Below, one piece after another: positions 14,846 to 23,343 of a stretch of DNA of 40,284 nucleotides. A program made the translations under genes and the position numbers. The stretch is from a virus: the IMG/VR virus record IMGVR_UViG_3300030329_004322, positions 1-40,284 of that record; one strand, given 5' to 3'. The notes beneath the pieces are model-generated. The model was not told the DNA's origin, did not search any database, and saw only the letters and a program-made list of their open reading frames with translations. Within the stretch, counting starts at the first letter, position 1. Every line of letters begins with the position of its first letter.

Positions 14846-15973
14846 TCACAATGAGGTCGCGGCGGTTGTATTCAGGTGAACCTGTGGTACACGTCCACCC
14901 AAGCGTGCTGTTTCCCTTTTTGTTCTACCATATACTTTTCTCTTGCCGAAGCCTTCGCCAGCATACTCCAGAATCTCAATTACAGAACCCTTACCGACAA
15001 GTTTAACGAGGTCATTCATGTCGTCATTGAAAAACCTGACGCAGCCGTGCGACACGAATCCCTTGTTGATAAATTTATCGCGCTGCCGAATGACATCGTC
15101 TGGATCGTACTGCCCGTGCAACAGGAAGGGGTTGCGATTATCGTAGAACGACAGTGACAGCCTAAGCTTGTATGGGCCCTCTTCACCAGGCCCAACGGGG
15201 CGCTTCTGCTTGTCGATGATCGTTCCCAGTCCGGTAGGTGTGAAGTATTTCTTCCCATAACGACCACCAGTGATATCGCCCGTCCCGATCTGGTACTCTG
15301 CTATGACGTCCCCATCCGTGGATATAACCTGCGCCACGTTGATATTCGGATCAATTACAACCTTGTTGCCAGTTGCCGCAGGGCCTGCCAATGCAGCGCG
15401 GAATGCATTCTCTGTAATCGTGGTGACACCATCCTGCTGTTGCAAACCACCTACTTCTCTTTCGGTCCTTGCAATCATGTCGTCGGTGATGTCGTCGGGA
15501 ACAAGGGCCACGGGGTTTGGAATCTCCACCGGGGCTGGTTCTGATAGATTGATAGGCATATCCAGTGGTGTTTCGGGGCGAACCAAAATCTTCCGCATTG
15601 GCAGCTCTACGTAACGCGGATCTGGTATGTCTTCAGGTAGATTTTCCTCGACATCCTCCTGTGTCATTTCTGGACGCACAAGATCCGGTCGTACATCAAC
15701 AGGCTTAAGAATTAAGTCATCGGGTATGTCGCTGTGCTGTGTCTCCCGTGGCAATCTTGGGCGCAACGGGTCCGGTCGCATATTAACAGGATTCAAGGAG
15801 AAGCCTTCCAGAGAAGACAGGTCCAAGTCGAGGGGCTGCTGGATGGGGAAGGAAGTCCCGTCATCGTTTAGGCTTAGGTATGTTGGAGGGGGCACACTAC
15901 GATCCTGAAGCGTCAGCGTCGGACGTTCTCCAGCCCTGATCTTTGCCGCAGTAATATCTGTTACACCACCCAT
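14846..15973 (-). CDS. Virion-module protein with YkuD L,D-transpeptidase domain
   Basis: A 375-aa protein with two parts. Residues 1-160 are Pro/Asp-rich and contain loosely repeated units (NPVNMRPDPLRP, KPVDVRPDLVRP, KILVRPETPLDMP). Residues 203-335 fit a YkuD L,D-transpeptidase: FTPTGLG, then LLHG (H286), then SHGCVRF with S308, H309, G310, nucleophile C311 and R313. YkuD enzymes form or exchange 3-3 cross-links in peptidoglycan; the phage form might remodel or hydrolyse wall. No signal peptide is seen. It lies among large virion proteins, away from the lysis cassette, so a role at DNA entry is more likely than in lysis. Start ATG 15973 follows AGGCGGAATTT. Confidence 0.85.
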   Translation of the reverse strand: MGGVTDITAAKIRAGERPTLTLQDRSVPPPTYLSLNDDGTSFPIQQPLDLDLSSLEGFSLNPVNMRPDPLRPRLPRETQHSDIPDDLILKPVDVRPDLVRPEMTQEDVEENLPEDIPDPRYVELPMRKILVRPETPLDMPINLSEPAPVEIPNPVALVPDDITDDMIARTEREVGGLQQQDGVTTITENAFRAALAGPAATGNKVVIDPNINVAQVISTDGDVIAEYQIGTGDITGGRYGKKYFTPTGLGTIIDKQKRPVGPGEEGPYKLRLSLSFYDNRNPFLLHGQYDPDDVIRQRDKFINKGFVSHGCVRFFNDDMNDLVKLVGKGSVIEILEYAGEGFGKRKVYGRTKRETARLGGRVPQVHLNTTAATSL

Positions 15974-16026
15974 AAATTCCGCCTGCTCTAAGCCCCCAGC
16001 ACCTTGGCCTTGTTGTGCGGGGGCGT

Positions 16027-17226
16027 CTAAGGGTTTACGGACAATGCGCTATCGATCTGCTTTTCCGTGAGCCCGTGATCCCCAAGCTCCTTGCGGAGCT
16101 CCTGTTCCCGTAATTCCTTGTTTTTCAGTATGTTCTCCCGGGTTTCTCGCCTGCGATGCACTCCTGGAACTTCGGAGTAAACTACTCCGAGCCCTTCAGG
16201 GCCTCCGTGCAATGCCGACCTCCCAAGGTATTCAGTGACCCCTTCAAACATGCGCTGACCTTCAAACGCGATAATCTGACCTGCGGTTATAGTTCCTCTT
16301 TCGAGCGCGAATGCGTAATACCTTAGACGAAGACCAGCGGGCAGTTGGCGAATTTCTTCAGGAACCGCCGGACTTGACTCCCCTTCTGTTGCGATGCGCT
16401 GAAACTCAGGCACGCGCTTGATGACTGCCGCCTGCTGTGCCGGCGTGAGCGCCGTAGCCCCGGTAAATGTTTCGAATGCTTTTTCGGCTCCACCATTCGC
16501 TATGTCTTTCTTGGCCCGGGCTACGGCGTCATCGATCGTTTTCTGATCCAGTATGGCCCCCCAATCGACCCACTCTGGCACATTGAAGAATGCCTGGTCG
16601 CCTCCTTGGGCAAGCAAGTTAGACAAGGCCCGAGCCTTAACCTCATCGACCGAAATTCTATCACCAAGGCGTGAGGCGTCGCTGCTTATCTGCCGCATCT
16701 CTTCCTGTAGCACCACACCAAAATCGCGCTTGCCAAGCTGGCGGGCCTCCCGCTCCAGCTTGTCACGTTCAAACCGTGCCTTCTGGGGGTCGATTCCCGC
16801 CGCCACGTCAGCGCCCGTTGTTCGCACCATCTCGAAGAAGTCTTCGCCCGTAGGATTTACATCTAAGAGCACCTGCCGCTGCAGCTGCTCCAGGTAATCC
16901 TGGCGTTTTCTCCTGTCGTCCTGCTCTTGATTGAAGCGCATCTCTTCGCGCTCGTCTCTGACAGCCTGACGCGCAAGCCCCCTGAGTTGTATCTGTGTAT
17001 TCTGGAGGTGGTTGATAAGCTCGACGTCGGCGTCACCGGCATTTAACAGAGCCTCTGCCAACTGCCGTGACCCCGCCTCCGGGTCCGGGTTGGAGGAGGC
17101 ACTCAGGGCGGCCTTGGCGAGTCGCTGGTTTGCCGTGCGCCTGTTGTGCGCGGTGTTTTGCTCTATACCCCGTGACGTTGCACGTCCGAGGTTTGCAAGT
17201 GTTGATAGGTTCAGTCCGAAAGCCAT
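16027..17226 (-). CDS. Probable internal virion protein
   Basis: A 399-aa, mostly helical, charged protein (DEREEMRFNQEQDDRRKRQD). ATG 17226 overlaps the previous stop (TAATG), which indicates coupling to the 780-aa protein. The extreme C-terminus, LGDHGLTEKQIDSAL, matches an internal segment of that neighbour (LRDHGLTEDQINQGF), including 23 nearly identical bases. No enzymatic motif is visible. Position between the nozzle-like protein and the transpeptidase suggests an ejected internal virion protein. Confidence 0.6.
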   Translation of the reverse strand: MAFGLNLSTLANLGRATSRGIEQNTAHNRRTANQRLAKAALSASSNPDPEAGSRQLAEALLNAGDADVELINHLQNTQIQLRGLARQAVRDEREEMRFNQEQDDRRKRQDYLEQLQRQVLLDVNPTGEDFFEMVRTTGADVAAGIDPQKARFERDKLEREARQLGKRDFGVVLQEEMRQISSDASRLGDRISVDEVKARALSNLLAQGGDQAFFNVPEWVDWGAILDQKTIDDAVARAKKDIANGGAEKAFETFTGATALTPAQQAAVIKRVPEFQRIATEGESSPAVPEEIRQLPAGLRLRYYAFALERGTITAGQIIAFEGQRMFEGVTEYLGRSALHGGPEGLGVVYSEVPGVHRRRETRENILKNKELREQELRKELGDHGLTEKQIDSALSVNP

Positions 17227-19568
17227 TAGTTTATCCCCCTGCCTTCAACGGCCCGCAACATGGTCTCCGTCTGGTGCTGGTGCCACTCAGGAGAGGCGGG
17301 GCTGTCCTGAATCGCTGCCTGCCGTATCTGGTTCGGGTCCACGCCCCGCCTTTGCAGTTCACCCATGGCGATGACGAAGTCCTGCCCCAAGTCGCCGTTG
17401 CCGAACTGATGGGCGTCCATGGCCGTAAGTTTTCGGCTCAGACTTGAGAACAGCGTGGTGAGGTCTTCCGTGGAGATTTCATTCGCATATCTCTGGAAGT
17501 GGTTGATATTCCCCGGTTTGGTGTAGAGGCTTATAGAGGTGGGGTGATCAGCGAGGAAGGCGTCACTATACCTTTTCATCTCGCCCGGGTCGTCAAGGCT
17601 GTACTGTTTCCCCTTGTAGGTTACGGTGCTGCTGCTTGTGAGCATGGTGTGCCCTGCCCACAGAGAGAGGGCGGCGAGACCTGTCCATCCAGCTACTGTG
17701 GCCGCAGTGCCGAGGCCAGCGCCCGAACCACCTACAGCCGCTGAGGCGCCTCCACCGGCTCCTGCTCCCGCACCCGCACCTGTGGGCGTGACACCGCCTG
17801 CCGCAGCAGAGGCGTTGATAGCTGCAATGGCCTCGCTCTCGCTCATACCCGTAGCATCCATCAGCCTTGCCAGCCCTGCGGCGTCTACGCCAGCGGCGTT
17901 CGACGTCCCCAGAATCTGCCGCGCCGCATCCCTGCCGAGTCCCGTGAGTCTCACAAGCTCGTCCACTGCGGACTCGTCATCGCCACCACGATCGAAGAGC
18001 ATGCCGACGCCTTCCACCACCGCTCCCCCAACGTCGTCGAGAACCCCGAGTCCCTGCGGGCCGAGGATGTCTACCACGGCGTTAAACAGCGCCTGTTGGT
18101 CCCGAGACTCAATGCTGTCCTGCAACATCTTCAGGCGCGCTTCAGACTCGAGTTTCGACGTCCCCTGAGCATCCAGCTTGAAGAGGTCGTCAATGATTGC
18201 ATCGCGACGTTCCTGCGCCTGTGCGCTGATGTCGAGGCGTCCCCGTGCCGTGCCTTCATCGAAGGCCCCCAAGACGTCGGCAGAAGCCCCCGCGCCCCGG
18301 CCCAGATCTACGAGGCCCAGCCTGTTCAGCTCCTCTATCGTCTGCCTTCTCCCGAGACGGCGGGCTTCGTCGAAGTCTGCAAGGTCGCGCTTCCCAATGT
18401 CATCCAAGCCCGTGGTGTCGATCCGGCCTCTCAGCAGCCCCTCAAGGTCTGCCATCAGGTCTCCGCTATCCTCCATACCTTGGAGGTCGGGGGCTGGGGG
18501 GGGAGTCGTATCCGGGGGCAGCACGTCTTCGATATTGGCACCCGACGCCACCAGGAAGCCTTGGTTTATCTGATCTTCCGTGAGCCCGTGATCCCTAAGC
18601 ACGGCGCGTATCTGGGCGTCAGAACTGGTGCGCCGAAGGTTTCCGATGGCGATGGAGACCTGTGCGATGTCTACATCCCCGCCTCCGGGGGCAATCTTGG
18701 AGAGGGCACCGGGAGCACCATCGACAGTGCCGTCAATGGCGTCACTGGTGTCTATCTCCCCGTCGTTCATTTGGTTTACGGTGTAGGGAGTCACAGTCCT
18801 ACTCACGACCGTGCCGTTGGTGTCTGTTTTCTCCACGATCTTGTTGCCGCCCTCTACTGTCGTCCGCACCTCAAGAATCAAATTGCCGTTGGCATCGCGT
18901 TCTGGCTCACCCGGGCCTCCGCCTGTGGGTGGTGGCGGCCCGCTCCAATCAACGCCACTGCCCGTATCGCGTTCGTACTTTCTGTTCCAGGCCTGAGCAT
19001 TTCTGTTGTACTGCTGTGGACTCAGGCTGAAGTGCCTTTGTACGTCTTCCGGTGTTGCTAGGCCACTTCCTGGAGGTGGTGGCGGCGGCTCAGAGCCATC
19101 TCCCGGTGGTGGTGGTGGAGGGGTAGATCCGTCTCCGGGTGGCGGCTGACCATATACTTCCCCAGTCTCCCAGTTCCGAGAAGTCACAGCGGCAAAGCCT
19201 TGATCTCTGGCCTCTTTATCCGTCATTCCCGCCGCAATCCCCGCATCATAAGCATCACGATACGCCTTGGTGGCGTCCTGCGCGTGCTGGGGCGACTCCG
19301 TAGTAACAGGCAGGTTTGTATCTGTGTGTCTGACGGTGGGCCGAGTCCTGACGGTGGGCCGAGCCGCTGGAGTGCCAAAGGTGTTGCTACCAAGGTCTGC
19401 GGCACCACCTTTGGGCACCAGTGTCCCGTCGGGCAGTCGCCTAAATCCGTCAGGGACACCTGTGGGGCCGTGGGGTCCTATGTTCGTACCCCTAACCCCC
19501 GTGGGGCCCTGGATCATCACTCCGTCCTTCCAAACGGAGCCGTCTGGGTGTTTTACCACATTTGGCAT
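17226..19568 (-). CDS. Probable internal virion protein with Pro-rich linkers
   Basis: A 780-aa modular protein. The N-terminus is Gly/Pro-rich (GPTGVRGTNIGPHGPTG). Residues 140-170 hold poly-Pro linkers with GDGS spacers. Several short helical modules follow, including LRDHGLTEDQI near residue 335 and TGMSESEAIAAI near 585. A Gly/Ala-rich stretch precedes one likely membrane segment (AATVAGWTGLAALSLWAG, near 635), and the C-terminus is globular. Membrane-competent, modular proteins at this position in short-tailed phages are commonly ejected into the envelope; that role is inferred. Confidence 0.6.
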   Translation of the reverse strand: MPNVVKHPDGSVWKDGVMIQGPTGVRGTNIGPHGPTGVPDGFRRLPDGTLVPKGGAADLGSNTFGTPAARPTVRTRPTVRHTDTNLPVTTESPQHAQDATKAYRDAYDAGIAAGMTDKEARDQGFAAVTSRNWETGEVYGQPPPGDGSTPPPPPPGDGSEPPPPPPGSGLATPEDVQRHFSLSPQQYNRNAQAWNRKYERDTGSGVDWSGPPPPTGGGPGEPERDANGNLILEVRTTVEGGNKIVEKTDTNGTVVSRTVTPYTVNQMNDGEIDTSDAIDGTVDGAPGALSKIAPGGGDVDIAQVSIAIGNLRRTSSDAQIRAVLRDHGLTEDQINQGFLVASGANIEDVLPPDTTPPPAPDLQGMEDSGDLMADLEGLLRGRIDTTGLDDIGKRDLADFDEARRLGRRQTIEELNRLGLVDLGRGAGASADVLGAFDEGTARGRLDISAQAQERRDAIIDDLFKLDAQGTSKLESEARLKMLQDSIESRDQQALFNAVVDILGPQGLGVLDDVGGAVVEGVGMLFDRGGDDESAVDELVRLTGLGRDAARQILGTSNAAGVDAAGLARLMDATGMSESEAIAAINASAAAGGVTPTGAGAGAGAGGGASAAVGGSGAGLGTAATVAGWTGLAALSLWAGHTMLTSSSTVTYKGKQYSLDDPGEMKRYSDAFLADHPTSISLYTKPGNINHFQRYANEISTEDLTTLFSSLSRKLTAMDAHQFGNGDLGQDFVIAMGELQRRGVDPNQIRQAAIQDSPASPEWHQHQTETMLRAVEGRGIN

Positions 19569-19577
19569 TTATTACTC

Positions 19578-21113
19578 CTAATGCTTACGCACGCGACCGA
19601 TGGGCTTGTAGATGGCGGTGGTACTGCGAATGCTCATTGACTCTGATTCCGTGCGATTTCGGAACTGAAATTGCAATGTAGGGTCGTACCCGTTGAGGTC
19701 CGTATCCTGGTTCGCTACCATCGTATCGGGGGCAATCTTGTCTTCTCCAATTTCAAAGGCTCCTATGCTGGCGAAGCCCCCGCCTTGGTTGAATGTCGAG
19801 GAGTCTCCAGGGATGTTGGGACTGAGAAACGACGCCGTTACGGTGTAATCGCCCTCAATGTCAAAGCTGTGGCGGGCATAGAGCCACCGCAGCGTCACCT
19901 CGGGGCCCTGGGGGGGGCTTGAGGCAGTGAGGAAGCTGGAGTCTATCGCCGTAGTGGACGTGCCGTTCGTGTCGTTCAGGCCCTCTTCGTGCTTGTAGAG
20001 GAACCCGTCGCTGGCGTCCCCGGAGTATATGACGCGGTCCACAATGCCCGAGCACGTATACGCTTCATTAAGCCCCGCCGTCCATGGGGGGTAGAAGATA
20101 TTCCGGAGGTAGTCGTATACCAGGATTCTGTTCATGGTGGTCTGGCTGGCACCTACAGACGCTGCCACGGGAAGGTAGAACCACACCTCGTTTTCGGCCT
20201 CGTAGTGTTCTGCAAAGGACTGCTTGAGGCGCGTCTTGTCTACGAGACCCCAGAAGCCATCGCCGTCGAGACGGCCCGAAATCTTGAGGCTGTCCACGCC
20301 ATTGAAGGCGTAGATGCCGTCCTTGCGGACGTAGACCTGGAGTTCTCCCTTGGCGGGAACCTGCACCGTGACGACAGACCTGCCGGAGATGGTACCGGCA
20401 TTGCCCCTCTTCTTCTTGCGGTAGGGAGTCACGGCATTGCCTGTCGGCATGAGCCCCGTAATGGCCCTCTCGCTGTGGACGGCAAGGATGTCACCAATGG
20501 CCTTCACTCCCGTGATGATTTCCCCAATCTGGAAGAAGGATGTCGCGCCCCACGTCTCAATGTCTGCGATGTCGCTGTGCCAGATTTCGTCGGTTCCCGT
20601 GGAGGTGTTAGCCATCCATAGCCTGTTGTCGAAGAACTCCGTCCACTTGGCCCACGTGAAGCGCGAGTCTACATCCAGGGCTGCGGCATTGCCTCCCGCT
20701 GCCGTCCACTTCATAATGTTGTCGCCACTGACGCCATTCGTCAGAACGCGGGTGCCATTGGCGTCTACGTGGCTAAAGGTATTGTCGTCGCCTGCCGTGA
20801 TGGTCATGGTGGAGCTTCTGTCCGTCCACGTCCCCGATGCCCCTTCGTAGAATTTGTCACCATTCACCGCAAATTCCCGCGACGTAGAGGCATTGAAGTC
20901 GTGCTGCCCACAGGCCGTATAGGCAGCGCCGCCGCTGATGGCTGTGCCGTTATAGGGCGTTGTGCCCTTGCGCGACATCCCCTCGCCGCCCTTTCCGATT
21001 CGCACATCCTGCCCCCCCGACATTTCCTGCTGATTCAGTTCGTCCGGAGGGACGGAGTAGTTTACTCCGAAGTTCCAGGGTCCGTAGGTGTGCGGACTGC
21101 CAGGAATAGGCAT
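19578..21113 (-). CDS. Tail nozzle/hub protein (tail tubular B or P22 gp10-like role)
   Basis: A 511-aa beta-rich protein directly after the head-tail adaptor (TAATG overlap at 21113). The middle shows a beta-propeller-like series with DNRLWMANTSTG, DEIWHSDIADIETWG, IGDILAVHSERAITGL, QVYVRKDGIYAFNG, NEVWFYLPVA and ILVYDYLRNIFYPPW. This pattern is typical of nozzle or DNA-stabilisation proteins of short-tailed phages. It would close the portal-adaptor channel and hold the fibres. Family membership is judged from pattern and gene order. Confidence 0.7.
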   Translation of the reverse strand: MPIPGSPHTYGPWNFGVNYSVPPDELNQQEMSGGQDVRIGKGGEGMSRKGTTPYNGTAISGGAAYTACGQHDFNASTSREFAVNGDKFYEGASGTWTDRSSTMTITAGDDNTFSHVDANGTRVLTNGVSGDNIMKWTAAGGNAAALDVDSRFTWAKWTEFFDNRLWMANTSTGTDEIWHSDIADIETWGATSFFQIGEIITGVKAIGDILAVHSERAITGLMPTGNAVTPYRKKKRGNAGTISGRSVVTVQVPAKGELQVYVRKDGIYAFNGVDSLKISGRLDGDGFWGLVDKTRLKQSFAEHYEAENEVWFYLPVAASVGASQTTMNRILVYDYLRNIFYPPWTAGLNEAYTCSGIVDRVIYSGDASDGFLYKHEEGLNDTNGTSTTAIDSSFLTASSPPQGPEVTLRWLYARHSFDIEGDYTVTASFLSPNIPGDSSTFNQGGGFASIGAFEIGEDKIAPDTMVANQDTDLNGYDPTLQFQFRNRTESESMSIRSTTAIYKPIGRVRKH

Positions 21114-21811
21114 TAGCTAATCGTCCCTCTTACGTCGAGAATGACATGTGGGAATCCAGCATCGCGGCGCGGCAGCCTGAAGGACTCGTTGCCGTCCGTC
21201 TCCCCATCCACCTTCTTCATGGCGTCAACCTTGATGCGGTAGGCGTCCATCTCCTCCTGCTCCCCCCGAGAGTCTCCCAGTTCGCCCTTGTACCTGCCCG
21301 TGGCATAGTCGATGAGTGCCCACTGCCCATCTTCGGGAAGCGTCGTCAGGAGATCCGCGGCGTCATTAGAGGACGTCTTGTCGGCAATCACAGCGAAATA
21401 TCGGTATGTCACCGTCTCCGAGGCGGTGTCCGGCGTGGGCACAAGGTCCACATTCCAGTATCCCGTCGTGGAATCCCTGCCAGTGATGTATACAGCCCTC
21501 GCCGACCCGCTCTCGTCACTGTCGGGATCGGCCCTATCGGCCTCCTGGACGTCGATGATGTCCATGATGGCGTCGTCGGTGGTGTGCCTGAAGGAGAGTG
21601 GCCGCGACACGTCAGAGGCGAGGGAGTAATTGCGGGTGCCCGCCGCCAGCGTCAGCGTAGACTGCTTGAAGAGCCACTGCCACTGGCGCTCCCCTGAGAG
21701 CACTTTGGCTCCCTCATTCCAGTAGTCACGTGCGCGGTCCTTGAAGGGTGTGGCTGTCGTATTCAGGCCCACGCGGGCAAGGATGAGTTCCAGAGATTTT
21801 GCAAGTGTCAT
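21113..21811 (-). CDS. Head-tail adaptor (tail tubular A / gp4-like)
   Basis: A 232-aa protein starting MTLAKSLELILARVGLNT. The N-terminal helices, the DYWNEGAKVLSGERQWQWLFKQ segment, the beta-rich middle (SRPLSFRHTTDDAIMDIIDV) and the C-terminal Lys/Glu helix match the usual layout of adaptor proteins that dock under the portal in podoviruses. It sits between the capsid genes and the nozzle, the expected place. Confidence 0.7.
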   Translation of the reverse strand: MTLAKSLELILARVGLNTTATPFKDRARDYWNEGAKVLSGERQWQWLFKQSTLTLAAGTRNYSLASDVSRPLSFRHTTDDAIMDIIDVQEADRADPDSDESGSARAVYITGRDSTTGYWNVDLVPTPDTASETVTYRYFAVIADKTSSNDAADLLTTLPEDGQWALIDYATGRYKGELGDSRGEQEEMDAYRIKVDAMKKVDGETDGNESFRLPRRDAGFPHVILDVRGTIS

Positions 21812-21813
21812 GG

Positions 21814-22110
21814 CTACCCTGCCGAGAAGTCGCGAATGGCGATGGTTTTGGTGGCTCCCCCCGCCGTGGTCGTAATCATGGTATCTCCATCATCCCCGGC
21901 CCCCGTGCCATCGGAGAGCCACAGCACCATCCACCCTTCGGGTGGGTTTGGGGGTGTGCTGCTGCGCTCCTGAATGTTGATGGACGTAAACGCCAAGAAG
22001 GTGCCGTCGCCCGTGTAGGCGTCAGCGTCCACATTCCCCTGCACCTCACGGTCCCCGTACCTTGAGAGGTAGGTGCGGTCCTGCTGGTGCCTGTCAAGTT
22101 CTTCGCTCAC
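21814..22110 (-). CDS. Small virion-associated protein
   Basis: A 98-aa protein with GTG start 22110, overlapping the previous gene by 4 bases. The segment PPEGWMVLWLSDGTGAGDDG, followed by MITTTAGGATKTIAIRDFS, is a beta-rich motif seen in environmental phage tail-fibre-like proteins, where it often forms a C-terminal module. Here it is almost a free-standing domain. Possibly a minor head or tail part. Confidence 0.6.
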   Translation of the reverse strand: MSEELDRHQQDRTYLSRYGDREVQGNVDADAYTGDGTFLAFTSINIQERSSTPPNPPEGWMVLWLSDGTGAGDDGDTMITTTAGGATKTIAIRDFSAG

Positions 22111-22700
22111 AATACGGCTGCTGCCGCCAGGGAAGCGTTATCTGCCTGTGGGGCCGTCAGGCGTGGCACATCACCGCGATCCTTGAAGGCTTCCATTGCC
22201 TCGGGCAGCATCTCCTGCGTCATGCGGATGTCATTGAGGTACGCCTGCTTGTAGAGGTATTCGGCGAGGTGGCCGTCCTGCGTGAGCGGACGTCCGTACT
22301 CCTCGGTGCCCATATACTCTGGCCCTCCCAAGCCGCCGTAGTTGGAGTATACCCAGTCGGGGCACTCCGGTGTCCACGGCACCATGTTCCCGTTTTCGTC
22401 TTCTACATCTTCGTGGGAGGCTCCTCCCGTGGCGTGAGCCACGCCCCTGACGATGTCATTTCCGGTGTTTATGTTCGTCTGCTTCAGTGTGGGGATGGCC
22501 CCCTGCGTCTTCGCCGCTGCCGTGACGGTGGCGAGATGGGCATCGTGGTTCTGCTGCTGCGCCGCCATCTTCTTTTCCATCCGCTTCTCGAAGGCTTCCA
22601 TGCGATGTTCGATTTCTGCCTCCGCCTCGGCCTTCCCTTCGGCTTTGATTTCGGCGTCCGTGCGGCGTCCGACGCGCTTCTCTTCTCTTGTGTCACTCAT
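22107..22700 (-). CDS. Coiled-coil virion-module protein
   Basis: A 197-aa protein. The frame is open to 23015, but ATG 22700 follows GGGAGTGCAAAG and gives MSDTREEKRVGRRTDAEIKA. The first 70 residues are a long charged helix rich in Ala, Glu, Lys and Gln. The second half is Gly/Asp-rich with PWTPECPDWVYSNYGGLGG, and ends in helix and poly-Ala. It lies between the decoration-like protein and the small gene before the adaptor. Function unknown; a minor capsid or internal protein is possible. Confidence 0.6.
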   Translation of the reverse strand: MSDTREEKRVGRRTDAEIKAEGKAEAEAEIEHRMEAFEKRMEKKMAAQQQNHDAHLATVTAAAKTQGAIPTLKQTNINTGNDIVRGVAHATGGASHEDVEDENGNMVPWTPECPDWVYSNYGGLGGPEYMGTEEYGRPLTQDGHLAEYLYKQAYLNDIRMTQEMLPEAMEAFKDRGDVPRLTAPQADNASLAAAAVL

Positions 22701-22836
22701 CTTTGCACTCCCTGGTTTTTGTGGAGAGGAGAGGCCGGGAGTAGTGCAATACCTCTCCCCCCCACAACAGTTCCCTCCCTTTCGGGGGTAGGAACAGATA
22801 TTAAAATATCGCAGCGGTATCTCCGCGGCTACGACA
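22701..22836 (-). other. Structured spacer between head and connector genes
   Basis: A 136-nt gap, large for this block. On the minus strand it holds a palindrome GATATTTTAATATC, a CCC-GAAA-GGG-type hairpin and a GGAGAGG/CCTCTCC stem 17 nt apart, then the ribosome site of the 22700 gene. No clear T-tract follows a stem. It could be an mRNA processing site, weak terminator or internal promoter that sets the ratio of capsid to connector proteins. Confidence 0.4.
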
Positions 22837-23310
22837 TTAGATACATCCGGAAATCTGGATGGCGCAGCGCACGGGACTGCCGCTGTCTGCCTCCAAGGCG
22901 AATCCGACCACAAGCTCTTCTTCGCCATCAGCCATCGTGTCGACTTCCCCGTCAACGGTGTGACCGATGACTGCATCTCCTGCCGCCACGGAGCCGTCAC
23001 TGCGTGCTGACACAATGCCGGTGCGCTGAATCCAGCAGTAGGGGGCTTCGGAGATGTCTACTGCGGCAGCAAGAAAACCTTTGCCTTTTGCCGCAAGACT
23101 GGAGCCTCCCGTGTAGTCCGTGGAGACAGACGTTCCGTCCGTAGAGGCGGGATATACGATGTCCCCCGCCTCGCCATCGAGGTCCACAAGCAGGACAAGC
23201 TCGTAGATGTTCCCGGCGCTGTCTTCTGCAAGGTCGCCGAGGGCCCCGATCTTCAGGTACGATGTGGAAGTATAGGTTTTATCAACCGCTTCTGTAATAA
23301 TTCGAGCCAT
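22837..23310 (-). CDS. Capsid decoration/head-stabilising protein (probable)
   Basis: A 157-aa beta-rich, acidic, Gly/Ala-rich protein encoded directly after the major capsid gene. ATG 23310 is better spaced from GGAGG than the adjacent ATG 23313. Segments such as YLKIGALGDLAEDSAGNIYE and GSVAAGDAVIGHTVDGEVDT resemble small beta-tulip or barrel decoration proteins, and the position fits. No specific family was recognised. Confidence 0.6.
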   Translation of the reverse strand: MARIITEAVDKTYTSTSYLKIGALGDLAEDSAGNIYELVLLVDLDGEAGDIVYPASTDGTSVSTDYTGGSSLAAKGKGFLAAAVDISEAPYCWIQRTGIVSARSDGSVAAGDAVIGHTVDGEVDTMADGEEELVVGFALEADSGSPVRCAIQISGCI

Positions 23311-23343
23311 CATTCCTCCAGTGGTAGATTGTCGCCTACCGGA

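Noticed and set aside
18096-19061. Plus-strand frame of 321 aa opposite a virion gene
   Set aside because: It lies antisense to the 780-aa virion gene in a continuous minus-strand operon, with no ribosome site or domain.
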